Part shown: one piece after another, positions 43,203-54,788 of the stretch
Layout: every line of letters starts with the position of its first letter
How positions within the stretch are numbered: position 1 is the first letter of the stretch
From: Paraphysomonas bandaiensis
Taxonomy: Eukaryota; Chrysophyceae
Assembly: GCA_965644295.1 (NCBI GenBank)
Contig: CBFFRP010000399.1
Span: 1 to 64,000 of the forward strand
Reading direction: 5' to 3'
DNA: 64,000 nt
The notes under the pieces: generated by a model
Database searches by the model: none
What the model was told of the DNA's origin: nothing
Seen by the model: only the letters and a program-made list of their open reading frames with translations
Translations under genes and position numbers: made by a program

Positions 43203-44420
43203 ATGGATGAAGTACACTCCGATAAGAGTACAGATACCAAACATAGAACACAGTTTTTACACGAATATTTAAACAGAGAGTGTTTGAATCAGGAGCATAT
43301 TAGCCGCAGAAGGTCAGTTGCTGATATACGTGAACAAATATCAAAAACATTTGAAAGAAATTATGAAAAAAAGAAATCAAATAATAATAATGTGAGAAGA
43401 AGAGAGTCTGTCGCTGATATCAGATATCGATTGAGTGATGCATTGCGTATTGAAACACCTCAAGAAATGAGATTACGAAAAATTCTAATAAAACGCTCTT
43501 TTGCTCAAGAAGAAGCTATAAATTCATCTGATGATCGTATGTTTCTAGATGAACTTGACGCTGAGGAGAAGAAACAATTCATTCGTAGATGGATTGTACT
43601 TATGCAGCGTCGGAGTAGTGCAAAAGATCCCTCGTCAGTTGGTTTCGGAGCAGCTTCCACTCGAGCGGCGTTGATGTTTTTGTCCTCATTTGGTATTTCA
43701 CAAGATACTGTAAGTCCTGAGGTATGGGCGCAGTGGATAGATGTGGTTGATGGGGCTACTGCGAGTGCTATTGAGGAGCTGAAAGGGATTGAGTTATCTC
43801 TTTCTCAAAAGGATGCAACGAAGAATGGTCATGATGAAGTGAACTCTGTCAATAAAATGAATGGCGAATCTTCCTTTGAAGCATATGAAGGCATTGTCCC
43901 TCCCACACTGAGTAATAATCTCCAGAAGGAAGTGAAATCCTCCAATGAATTGAATGGGTTGAATGGAGATTCTTCGTCTGAAACAGATGAAGTAGTTGTG
44001 CCGAATACAGTCGAAGCGCAGGATGCTGATGAAATACGCAATGAAGTTAACAGTAACACTTCGGTAAACAGAGATGATGATGTGAAAGATTTTGTAATTG
44101 GAATTGCTTCGGTCCGTGAAACTGCTCAACCGACTGCTTCTCTCCCACTAGAATCGAGTGATGAGAATTCTCCTTTGCACTCAGAAGAATTTAATGATAG
44201 CATAATTGCATCGAAGTCGGATCATGGGGGGAAAGTGAGTTCCAATGGAGTTTCACCGCTGCACACAAGCAGAGAATCGAAACAAGATAGCCACGACACT
44301 TGTAAATCTTACCTTGATACTACTCAAGCTAAAGAAGACATGTTGGTAAGTCGCAGTGTATCTACAGAATCACATACTGCGCATGAAAATAAAAAAGGCG
44401 GATGTTGTTGTATCAGTTAG
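43203..44420 (+). CDS. Hypothetical acidic protein with RRxSVADIR repeats and CaaX-like end (405 aa)
   Basis: Starting at the in-frame ATG at 43203 (MDEVHSDKS). Two copies of a basic motif, SRRRSVADIREQI and VRRRESVADIRYRL, may be kinase-recognition (RRxS) sites. A helical core (residues ~115-200: FLDELDAEEKKQFIRRWIVLMQRR...PEVWAQWIDVVDG) is followed by a long acidic Ser/Glu/Asn-rich low-complexity tail. The last residues GGCCCIS end in a CaaX-type box (C-C-I-S) with adjacent cysteines, fitting prenylation plus palmitoylation and membrane attachment. No family recognised. An upstream open extension (43002-43202) exists but is less protein-like. Confidence 0.65.
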   Translation: MDEVHSDKSTDTKHRTQFLHEYLNRECLNQEHISRRRSVADIREQISKTFERNYEKKKSNNNNVRRRESVADIRYRLSDALRIETPQEMRLRKILIKRSFAQEEAINSSDDRMFLDELDAEEKKQFIRRWIVLMQRRSSAKDPSSVGFGAASTRAALMFLSSFGISQDTVSPEVWAQWIDVVDGATASAIEELKGIELSLSQKDATKNGHDEVNSVNKMNGESSFEAYEGIVPPTLSNNLQKEVKSSNELNGLNGDSSSETDEVVVPNTVEAQDADEIRNEVNSNTSVNRDDDVKDFVIGIASVRETAQPTASLPLESSDENSPLHSEEFNDSIIASKSDHGGKVSSNGVSPLHTSRESKQDSHDTCKSYLDTTQAKEDMLVSRSVSTESHTAHENKKGGCCCIS

Positions 44421-45271
44421 AAGCTGAATAATCGAAAGTGAACAACGCGTGCCATATATTTTGGGACTTATTATATTGTTATATGCAATGGACGTACTAC
44501 TGACTGCTGCGTACTTGGATGTGCAGCGGTTTAGTACTCTCAGTGAAAGGTTATGAGGCCTAGTTTTTTCAAAACTGTTGTGAACAGCATACATTCTGTA
44601 TTTGACAGTTATAAAGTAATATTTCTGTTAGCCCTGTTGATATATGTATATGGTTATGCTATATAGTTGTACTACTCATAAATGTTACGTTAATTTCTAG
44701 CACTTGGTCGATTCACTAATTTAGTGTAATTAATGCGAACATTATGAAGTGTAAGTGCTCATTTTCTGTTACGTCAGCGCCGCATCTTCACACAGACTTG
44801 CTGAGATACCAAGTTTCTTGGTCAGTTCAACTAGAATGCGAGAAAAAGGTAAAATTCAAAATTTGTAATTGCAAATATATGAGACGTAACAAAACTAATG
44901 ATGCTAAGCAAGTCCAGCGGAATAGAATAAGATAAGCACTAAGCATACATTACCTATTATACGTTAATTGCTGTAGTTGTAAACAATTTCCCATTGCACC
45001 CAAGTATTAAGCCAAATATTCCATATTTCATTTCAACTTTCAACATATTAATAACTAATTCATTAAGCTGCCGTGGTCCTTTTAACACTGTTTACCTTCT
45101 GTGAACTATGGTTTATTCCAACAGTTTTCATGGAAATTCGTGGAAGCAAAAGCGATATTACTAGTACCACAAAAATTGAGCATATAGATACAATAAACGC
45201 CATTTAAGCCGCCCTTGCAACTGTCGATATTTATAACTCAAACAATAGAGTAGAAATAATTGGTGAAGTTA
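44421..45271. other. Convergent intergenic region
   Basis: AT-rich spacer between a plus-strand and a minus-strand 3' end. The short frame at 44744-44935 shows no domain. Confidence 0.4.
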
Positions 45272-48200
45272 TCACGAGTCAGTTACCCAATCAAATGTTT
45301 TGACTCTTCCCGTAGCATCTCCGATTGCAATACGCGGTACAACTGCACCAGACTCCTTATCGGTGCATAACACAAGGTCCATGGAGTTGATAAATTGTCG
45401 CCCAGGATTGTAATAAATGCAGCGCAATTCTCCACTTTCAAAGTCCCACACTTTCAATGTACCGTCTTCACTGCATGATATGATAGCATTGAACGCCGAT
45501 GGCAATATTCTTAGTCCAGTGATATTGGTGTCATGGGCTGCAAATACACGCACTTTATTCCATGAATTCGTTTCGTCATACTTATACACTGCAATACCCT
45601 GGTCAATGCCCTCACTTGGTGACGGACTTGAAATTATTAATGTATCAAAATTTTCAGAGGACAAATGAAAGCAAGTCGCGTACGGATGCGTAAATGAGGT
45701 TCGCTTACATTCGCCATCTTCAGTGGACAGAAATACTATATTGTCATCTATGTCGTAGCAAGCCAATTCTTCACCACTGGCCGACATTTGCATCATTCTA
45801 CCACCAGCACGTCCATTAGATGATGAAGTCATATTTTCCTTTTTCCACACTTGGGTTCCATCTCGAGTAGAGATATATTCGAGAGTTTTCTCGCCTAAAA
45901 CGACAGTGTATTCTCCACTTGGATGAATAACCACATCTTTCACTCTACCTCCTGAGGTATCAAGAAACCTAAGCTCAACACCATTATCTCGTTCAGAGTT
46001 GTTGTCAACGGTTTTGTCACACGACTCATTAGTAAGATCATAAGTTAAATCCACAACACAAATGCAATTGCTATTTGTGGCGGTCACGATGCGAGACCCA
46101 CTCCCTCCAATAGATATTGGTACACATGATGTGCTCATATTTTTCGTGTTTTTGAATGCCTTTAGAACTTTTGTTGGGAATTCAGTAGAATAAATATAGC
46201 AGAGTTCTGCACAGGAGTGACTGACACAAACGCCTGAACCATCAGGGAGAAGTGCAATAGCACCGATTTCTCCCGAAGGAAACTTCGACAGTCCTGTTCC
46301 TGCTGGGTTCCACAGAAATACATTGTTGCCCTGCCCGACTGAGGCTAAGTATTCACCTGTCGGCGACATAGTCATGCCTCCCTCATAACAGTTTCCGGGA
46401 CCTTCAAACGTGGCCAACATACGCTCTTTACTTATATCATAAGCATAAACCTGATTGGAAGAGTTCAAAACGTATAGAATATTCTCATTGTTAGGATGAA
46501 ATGAAATGCCGACAGTATTCATGCTTTGTCCGGATATATCTAATTCTGGCATTGAAAGAAACTTGGGGTTTATGAAAGCTTCACAGTACACAGCAGCACC
46601 ATCCCCTTCCCATCCAAATGTTCCATCATTTCCTCTGTTAACCGCCACCATAGTACCATCACTTGATATACTTACATGCGTAATACCATTTGGACAAGAA
46701 AAAGACCGTAACTCAGAAAGAGTTGATGCATCCCAAACCCTATGGTTTAGAATAAAATCTGAATTATATATCTACACTGCCGGCATATATAGTTTTCACG
46801 AGAAAATATGGTGTACTGAATCTCACATACTTATCACACATAAAATATAACGCGGTGTTTACAAATGAAAGCTTACCGGCAACTGCCACTCGAGGTAACC
46901 GAAACAAAATGTGATCGATCATTGGTGACAGCTAAATATGTTGCACCTTCACCGTCTATTGAAACCGATTTCACTTTATCAGCTTCTGTTTCCCAAATAC
47001 CAAGAGAATTGCTATCAGATTTATGACCCGTTACGAACAGTGTATCTGATAATGCCACTACGCCAGTCACAGTAGTAGGTAATTTACACGACTTATTTTT
47101 TACAACTTTCTGAAGAACCCCAATTTTTCCAGATATGAACCACAACTCATTTTTAGAGATTGGCAAGACAACGTTCTGTCCATTGGGTGTCCATGTCACA
47201 CACGACAATGAGGGTGTTTTCCATGGAGTCGAAAAATTAAACATTTCAGCATTGCTAGCCAAGTCAAACACACCGAGATGACAAATGCCTCCTGTATCAG
47301 AGCTCGTGATAGACGCTAAATATTTTCCGTCCGGTGAGAAAGTGACAGCCAAGCAAGTCGTGTAAGACCCAGTTGGACCAGTCAAAAAATTCGTAATTAA
47401 AGCAGATTCGGGAGGATGACCTACAAGTCGTAACCACCCATGTTTAGGTGGGGATAAGTACTCCACCGCCATCTTATGTATAATAGAATCACTTGGCTGA
47501 TTGACAGCGTATTGATAAAACAAATCTGGCTTCTGCCGTATGCTGTATATCTCTCTATTCAAAAACATGAGTGCATCGGGAATAATAGAAAGAGGAGTGT
47601 CGTTTCTCAGCATTTCATCTTTAGCTAACCGCATGTCCATAAGTGTTTCTTGTATTACTCCCAGCTGTGTACTCGCTTCCAACAATCTGACATCACATAG
47701 TGTGTTCTCAACCTTTTCCCACTGTTGAGCATAAATTTGAGCACATGGGAGCTCACTGATACGTCGCTGATTAAACTTCTTACTCGTATCACTTTTACTT
47801 ACAGCAAGAGATGTTAACACTAACTCCTGTGGGGCAACTTTACGCTGAGCACATCCCTGAACGCCATTCTTATCCAAAAATGGCTTGGGTCTATCGCTCC
47901 ACTTGCTGCTAAAGTACTCCGACATAACACTCGCTAGTTTTAGCTTCTGGGTTCTATCTGATAAGAATATTTCCCTGGCAGCTACTTTAAACTCCCTATG
48001 GTACCAGCTTAGTACAGGAATGCCCCCATCCGCACCTTGTGTAACGATATACATTTCTACATCAGATAATAGTCGAGTAACCAGCAAACCGGGTATACGT
48101 CGTACAGGGGGAACCCACCATTGATAAACATCATTCAGCACGTCGTCATCTAAAGATAATATGTCCTCAAGCTCTGCACGTGATAGACCTCTTTTGGCAA

Positions 48201-51200
48201 GAGTGAGATAACCCAAGCAATGGTGAACTAACATTCGACCATGTATCACACATAATCTACTGAACAAATCAGCCAAAAGGGAAGGAATTGAAGGTGGGAA
48301 AAGGTCATTAACGACAGTATGGGAGCTCCATGTACGCGATAACTGAAAAGCAATGTTCAAATAAAGAGGAAGAGGACACTGCTGAAAGGATTGCAACACG
48401 ATTTCTGTTTGATCCGGTGTGAGAGCTCGATTCGACTTCTGCAGCCATGCAGACAGTATTGCATCGCCATCGTCTCTTGACATTGCAAGAAGTTCAACTT
48501 GGTTCATTGATGGAATCAATGATTGAAGTTTGATTAATGCATTTCCACTCTCATCACTTGCATGTATCGCTGACACTACAAAGCGGCAGTGCATAGGCAG
48601 CTTCAACGGAAGCCAGCTCAAGTTATGAGCGTTATCTTCACTGGACAATTGATCCAACGAATCAAAAAATATCACCAGTGGCTTCTCTTCTGTCGCATTC
48701 TCCAGAAGAGTGGGAAAAAAAGAAACCAGACTTCTATAATCTTTAGGAACCAAATCGAGAGGTACATTGTAATTGCGGCATATCTGTCGACACACTGACT
48801 GTAGTAAATCACTTATCGTCGTTGATTGGGGAGTTGTACCAATAAATCTCACGATACACACACTATCAGAAGAGAAATAAATATCTAACTCACGGGGGGT
48901 AGCAATAGCTGCTGCAGCGGATTTACCGGATCCTCTTGGCAAGTGCAGTCCCATTTCAACAACACATTTGGCCATTGTACAGGATTTACCCGAACCACCT
49001 CGACCATATAAAACCAATGGAGCATGACAATCGGGAGGGGTAGCCCCTTCATTTTGTGCAGAAGAAAGGGGATTCAGGTACATCTGCACAGTGTGCATTA
49101 TTTCCTTGCGTCCAACAAAAGACCTGCTTCGACTTATACAAAAAGCAGCATGTCGCATTGCTTCTTCATACACATCGTCTGGTTCGACAAGTGTAGCTTG
49201 TGCTGCGGAAGATATCGAGTCACAAAGTGTTCCGCAGAAATGGTCGCAAAATTCTTTAAGGTACTCTCTATGTGTATCGATACCAATTTCTGGTCCCCAC
49301 TCTATCTCAAAATCCTTTATACAGTGACTTGGCTCCATTGCCTGAACTACTTTCTCGTCTCGTAGAATTTTCAAAAGCTGCTGTGCATCAGTATCCACAC
49401 TCTGGTCTTCGTATGACTTATCAATAAACATACCCCCTTTGGGGTGTGCCACATGACTTTCCATATCACGAATTAAGCGACGATAGTAATATGCACATGT
49501 TTGCTCTGGGTCGGGTGGAGACTTGGCATCGTCTACTTCTTTCCGACACAACAAGCCATTTAAAGCCTCACATTCTGTGACAGACACAGTGTACATCTGC
49601 TGTCTACTTTCATCCTCCAAACAATACCGCGCTCTTTGAAACGCACTCTGAATACGTTCAAATATCCCCCACCACGCGCCTTTTTCAGCTTCAGCGCTGG
49701 ATCGAAGCCGATAAGCAGATGGCACTGTATTAGTATCCAAAATGAACCACTCACGAATAACGCCTCCTGTCTCGATATCGTCCTTCTCGACAGTATTTAC
49801 CAATGCGTTGAACTCATCCGCAGGAATAGTAGCCGGGAAAGGGCGAAATCCATACTTGTTTCCTAGAATGAGGACATAATCCAACCCAGCAGATTCTACT
49901 TGGCAGCGCTGCAGCTCTGCCATGCATATATCCGCCGTTTGGTGGGAGTTACTAGATTCCTCTCTTATACCCCATCGCATTTCTGAAGCAGAGAATTCAA
50001 ATCCAAGTTGCAAAGCATACCGTTTCAAGTATGGGTACACGTCAGCGATGAGAAGGTTACGCTCCACATAGGTGTCTAAAATTAGAAGAATGAGTAGGAA
50101 TTTTTTCTACATAGTTCAACATGTACCACAAACATTCAAATTTAGTCATACTAGACACGTATACTCTGTACTTAGATGCAGTACACTACCCATTGGTGCA
50201 AAACACTATAATTTAACTGAGAATCTAATACAAATATACCATTCAAAGGAATTAAACAAACCAAATATGTGGTGATGATTCAGTCTTATCGCCACAGTAT
50301 ATGGGCGAGAAAATCGAACACTTACCAGTAAAAGTAGAGCTTACAAAAATACTTATCGATTTCTGCTTCGACTGTACCAGCTTTTCATCTACATGGCCTT
50401 GTAATACGCGGACCACCTTCTCATGATTTAATGAAATCGGCTTAGTATGAACGGAATTTAAGGCTTCTATCCTAAAACACATATCACACATTTGCAGTCC
50501 AATAATATCATACAAGGCAATAATTTCATATTCATGTCACTTACTTCTCTTTCCATTCATGCCGCTCCCAACGAGGAGTGTCCCAGAGACCCATTTCGAT
50601 TGTTTTGGTTTCCTCTACTACTTCTCCACCAACTTCAGTGGACATGTTGGGATCAACGGTTGTAACATCGGTATCGACTTGAAGTCCTGGTGACGCACCC
50701 TCTTTCCAAAGTAAAACCACAAACACATTACACCACATGAGGTCAAAATATGCGGGATTCTATTACCTGGTGCATAACCTTGTAAAAAATACAACTCGTA
50801 TTTTCCATGCAAACCAATTTTATGTGGGGTAGGATTCTTAATTAGATCCCATGCCACCACGCAGCAACCCTCTGGCCCACAGTACTTTCCTACGTTCTCG
50901 GCAGTACTTGAATGCATCGGTCGGTATCCGAGAACTGTCCCAGGATAGCCTTGAATGCCATCATTGGAGGCAGAAGGAGGCCAGTGCAAACCACGAACAA
51001 CCCGAGCGCCAAGAGTTACATTATCGCTGGTAACAACTACGCCAGCAACTGTATAACAGCTATGTCAAATTCCATGCAGTATGTATAGCATGCAGAGCGT
51101 AATGGTAAATTAACACCATACATTTAATGTCAATACAACAGTGCATATCGTCCCTACTAAATTACGGGACAACTTTATCTACTTCATGTTTTCTACCTCC

Positions 51201-52524
51201 AGATTCAACAGATGAGCCGTATACTTTGAAGTGGTAAATTGAATACCCATAGCAGGTGCCTCTTTGTGAACCATACATTCGCACAAACATTGCCTTTGTG
51301 TCATCTGGAAAAGGAGTTTTAACCCAGCCCTCAGCGTTGTTCTTTACGGTCGCAACTGTAGTATACGAAATGCGATCCTCTGATATCTGTTGCATAACAT
51401 AACGACCGTGTCATGGAGAAAACATGTCATGGACTTGGATATACATCTGCTCTAGACATATACTACAAACAGCTGCCACTTTAGAGAGTACAAATTCCGC
51501 ACTACAATAAATCATACGCAAATATATATATTTCATACCACTCACACAAACATACAATATCACAAAGCGCTGTTCTATTCTACTCAAACCGCCCAACTCA
51601 CTTGTATTTCATAGTTGGTTGCGAACGCAGCTTCCCATTTAATACAGACATGAGAAACTGGGCAACAGGCTCCCAAATCAACTTCAAGCCTAATTAATAC
51701 GCAATTGATAAATTAGACAATGGAAAGGTTAAACAATATCTACACAGAATTTGCTGTACATATTATGTATTTGAATGCACATAACATAGTCTCACCATTG
51801 AGGATCACTGCTGTCCGATGCCCACCGTGTTTCATCGTCCCCATCCACAGACATAGCTGCCGTATGGCTGTCATCTTCTATCGAGCTGCATTTGACAGGC
51901 TTGTCCAATGCCAAATTTTCCTTTCCTAATATATCATATATAATGTATATACACGTACTATGAACACCACTGACCCTCCGAATCATCACCTCCAGCGTAG
52001 AACGAAAAGGTGTCGTTTAGTGCGCACATAAGACATAAATCATACCCACATTCACTACGTAAGAGCACAACATATATTAATAGCTGATTAGTGAATACAA
52101 TGGGAAAATATCGCAATAATTCTACTGTCATTACCTGCAATGAAAGCTACTAATAATGTTGCTTCCACACTGGTCGCAAGACATCCATGTGTAACCTTCA
52201 CATACCAATTGCTGAATATTCATAAATCGCAATTCATGATCGGCGTGTAATGGAGAGGTGACAACTTTTGGGGGGTCATTTTCCAATCCCATACAATCTC
52301 CACATAAATCAAACTGACATGAGCTGAATAGTACCCAGTCACTCATCTCGTTACATATAATATAAATAATTCTCATACCTACAATTCCAAGAACCTGGAA
52401 TTATATCTCCACAATTGTTACAGCCAGCCCCGCCTCCATAAGCAGGATGGAGTGCGCATAGATCACGAATAGATGAGCGAGTTAAAGGATGTTCATGAAG
52501 ATCTGTTTCGATTATTGTAGACAT
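45272..52524 (-). CDS. Giant NLR-like protein: DC1-type zinc fingers, discoidin, MIB/HERC2, DUF4062, NACHT, WD40 (2,024 aa, 11 exons)
   Basis: Exons 52379-52524, 52135-52323, 51975-52054, 51796-51925, 51602-51689, 51197-51386, 50767-51048, 50545-50701, 50326-50471, 46877-50075, 45272-46739; every junction is GT-AG and in phase. Residues ~8-125: two DC1/C1-like fingers (HPLTR...CNNCGDII...CQFDLCGDC; HELRF...CDQCGSNI...CGYDLCLMC). ~140-270: F5/8 type C (NLALDKPVKCSS...ETRWASD, LEVDLG, YGYSIYHFKVYG). ~280-365: MIB/HERC2 (LGARVVRGLHW...GTVLGY...HKIGLHGKYELYFL). From ~455: DUF4062 (ISIFVSSTFTD..ERNLL..VYPYLK, MRWGIREE). NACHT: Walker A LYGRGGSGKS (~828), Walker B LVIFFDSLD (~938). From ~1370: WD40 propeller(s). 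NACHT-WD40 proteins oligomerise on sensing a signal; the N-terminal set is unusual. Start at the first ATG after an upstream stop. Confidence 0.88.
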
Positions 52525-52934
52525 TGAATTGATACCGCAGATATCACTGGACTTAATGATATCAGGTATCTGAGACTCCAATTAACGTGATTAATATGAT
52601 GATTGATATCTATGTCCGAGCGATCCAGCCATGACACCATACAGCAGACAGAAGTGTGTATGTGTGGAGTAGTATATAATTTCCCATATATAAAACTGTT
52701 GCCGTATGCACCAATCAGAGGTGTGTTATATAATTATAATCAACACTATAGGCTGGAAATATCCCACAGAAAGCTGGATTTTCATACTAAAATAGTAGTT
52801 TTCTAGACATGATGGATCCAGATATCTGTTACATGTACTGTGTACAGTACGAGCAGCAGATATCCACTCGCAGGCTACACGTATATCCATATGCATATAT
52901 ATCTATATAGTTGCACTTAAACTTAAACACACGG

Positions 52935-53165
52935 ATGGATCAAACCAGATCAGATTTAATCATCAAGCGACAACTTGAACAAGTACTGTATACAGGCCGC
53001 TGTAGTAGACAATCAAACACCAATAAAAATAGTTCAATTGGTGATAAACACTCAACTGTATCGACCTCACAGAGCGACAGTGATGCAATGTCAGAGTATA
53101 CTGCCTATAGAGAAAGCATGGGGCTATCTTCTAATATAATAACACCTCCTAAGAAGAATTGTTAA
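52935..53165 (+). CDS. Small hypothetical protein (76 aa)
   Basis: MDQTRSDLIIKRQLEQVL..., Ser/Asn-rich middle, ending ITPPKKNC. No domain; a C-terminal cysteine could be lipidated. Start and hydrophilic character recall the first residues of the 43203 protein (MDEVHSDKS), but similarity is too short to claim homology. Confidence 0.35.
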   Translation: MDQTRSDLIIKRQLEQVLYTGRCSRQSNTNKNSSIGDKHSTVSTSQSDSDAMSEYTAYRESMGLSSNIITPPKKNC

Positions 53166-54020
53166 TCTTTTTCCGTTGCTTGAAACATTATGCTGCCACT
53201 CGTTATAAGATGAGAGAAGTCAGTCTTGTCATAGAGTGTTATAGCAATAGATGTGCTGTGTGTATATAATAAATGCGTATTATTTAGCGGTCTAAATGTC
53301 ATTTTACTATAACTGCGCGAATACTGCGCTGGGGATATATCACATCGCTGTAAGTTAATATGTCAAACTATTTAGTCATACAATTACGATGGAACGTAAA
53401 CCAATATGAATTAGAAGTTAGGCCACTATATTCGTGGCGGTGTGACTGTCGTTTATTAATACTTCAATAATAAAAGGAAAGTAGATATCAATAAAAATTC
53501 TATTCAGTCCCGTTTAAGCAATCCATGAAATCTACGGCTGTCGCGAAGGTTGTCAATGTATCTACTATCTATGGGTCGGTTTTCTCCTTACATAAGCATT
53601 TACCAAGCATTGAGTGACAGTATTTTATGACAATGATTACAATTCATGAATAAGTCTGGCCTATATTCTTAAGCTGTGTTACTACTGATCGTAGGTACAA
53701 ACCCATTACCGAGTTTGTTTTGAACTCAAAATGAACTGTCTAACGGGGTATGTAAAATGGCAGTATAGAGAATGCCCTGTAGGAAAAGGCCCATTGAAGC
53801 AAAATAATGGAACACAGTGGGCTCATTCGCAAACCACGCGAAGTCTCATGCGGGTTGAATAGACAAGGCTTCGCCTTATGTTTCACTGGTGATAATATAT
53901 AGTCAACCCGTAATTTTCTGGATGATTTACCTTTTCTTTTTTGTCAAGAGAAAAACAGAAAATATTCCAATTAGGAAAATATATCTAGAACAATATTAAG
54001 TAAGTAGAAGAATAGAGGCC
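53166..54020. other. Gene-free AT-rich stretch
   Basis: No convincing frame or repeat. Confidence 0.4.
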
Positions 54021-54024
54021 GCTA

Positions 54025-54496
54025 ATGTCATTAAGAAAATGTTACCGAGCACATGGAGTTGTCGGATGGAGTTGTGCTGAAAAACAACTTTCTTCGTTCG
54101 TTGTGTGGCAATGCTGTAGAGATCAAGATAAAGATGAGGATTCCGACATAAGTTTGACAGCAGAATCAATGGGAGATTGTCCCAAGCGAAATAAATCATG
54201 CCAGTACAGGGATGTTTTTGTCTCATTTAGAAAGGTTTAAAATCTTCCGTAAACTTATATAATTAGATGTAGAAGAACAGCTTGATCTGGATGATGTCAG
54301 AGTATAATTTAACGCTTTAATTCTATCTAGGTGTAGATGCGGACAATGTTCAATATTTAAATTTCAAGAAAGCTGTTATCAAGATTCAGTGCGTCAGGGA
54401 AAAAGAGCAGAACCGCGCTCAAAGCGCTTTTTGATAAATCCTGTACCTGTAAGGTGAATTCGATGAAGAAAACGAGGATGATGAGGACGACGAGGC
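54025..54496 (+). pseudogene. Host exons interrupted by the copia insertion (5' side)
   Basis: A plus-strand frame (54025-54240) and, after a plausible acceptor at TGTAAG (~54452), an acidic exon reading GEFDEENEDDEDDE up to the insertion site. On the far side of the element, after the duplicated GAGGC, the same frame continues with AIRFHRDNRKHKKART and a stop at about 59847-59849. The continuity across the target duplication suggests the element landed in the last exon of a host gene. The gene's identity is unknown and the upstream exon chain is not established. Confidence 0.4.
54492..54496 (+). repeat. Target site duplication, left (GAGGC)
   Basis: GAGGC directly before the 5' LTR, repeated at 59789-59793 after the 3' LTR. 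Five bases is the usual Ty1/copia duplication size. Confidence 0.85.
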
Positions 54497-54788
54497 TGTT
54501 GAGATCTGAAGATTCTATATACTTGCAATTGAGTGCAGTATTATGTGAGATGCAAGGATCGAAAGATATATATGTAATTAGTACATTATATTATGTAGTA
54601 TGAAACTGAAGTAGAAGTGGATGACTATACAGGATACGATAACTGAGTGTGTGGTTTGTACACTATAGTAGTAAATGAATGGTGTTGAACACATCGAACA
54701 CAACTTAGGTTCTTTATCATGTAATGTTTATAATTTCATCTTATCAGTTGAGAATAGTAAACCTTAGCAAATAATGTCAACTTCTGTT
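54497..54788 (+). repeat. 5' LTR of the copia element
   Basis: TGTTGAGATCTGAAG...TGTCAACTTCTGTT. Carries the Gag initiator ATG at 54774, 15 nt before its end, the same layout as in the element at 40845 and in yeast Ty1. Confidence 0.93.
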
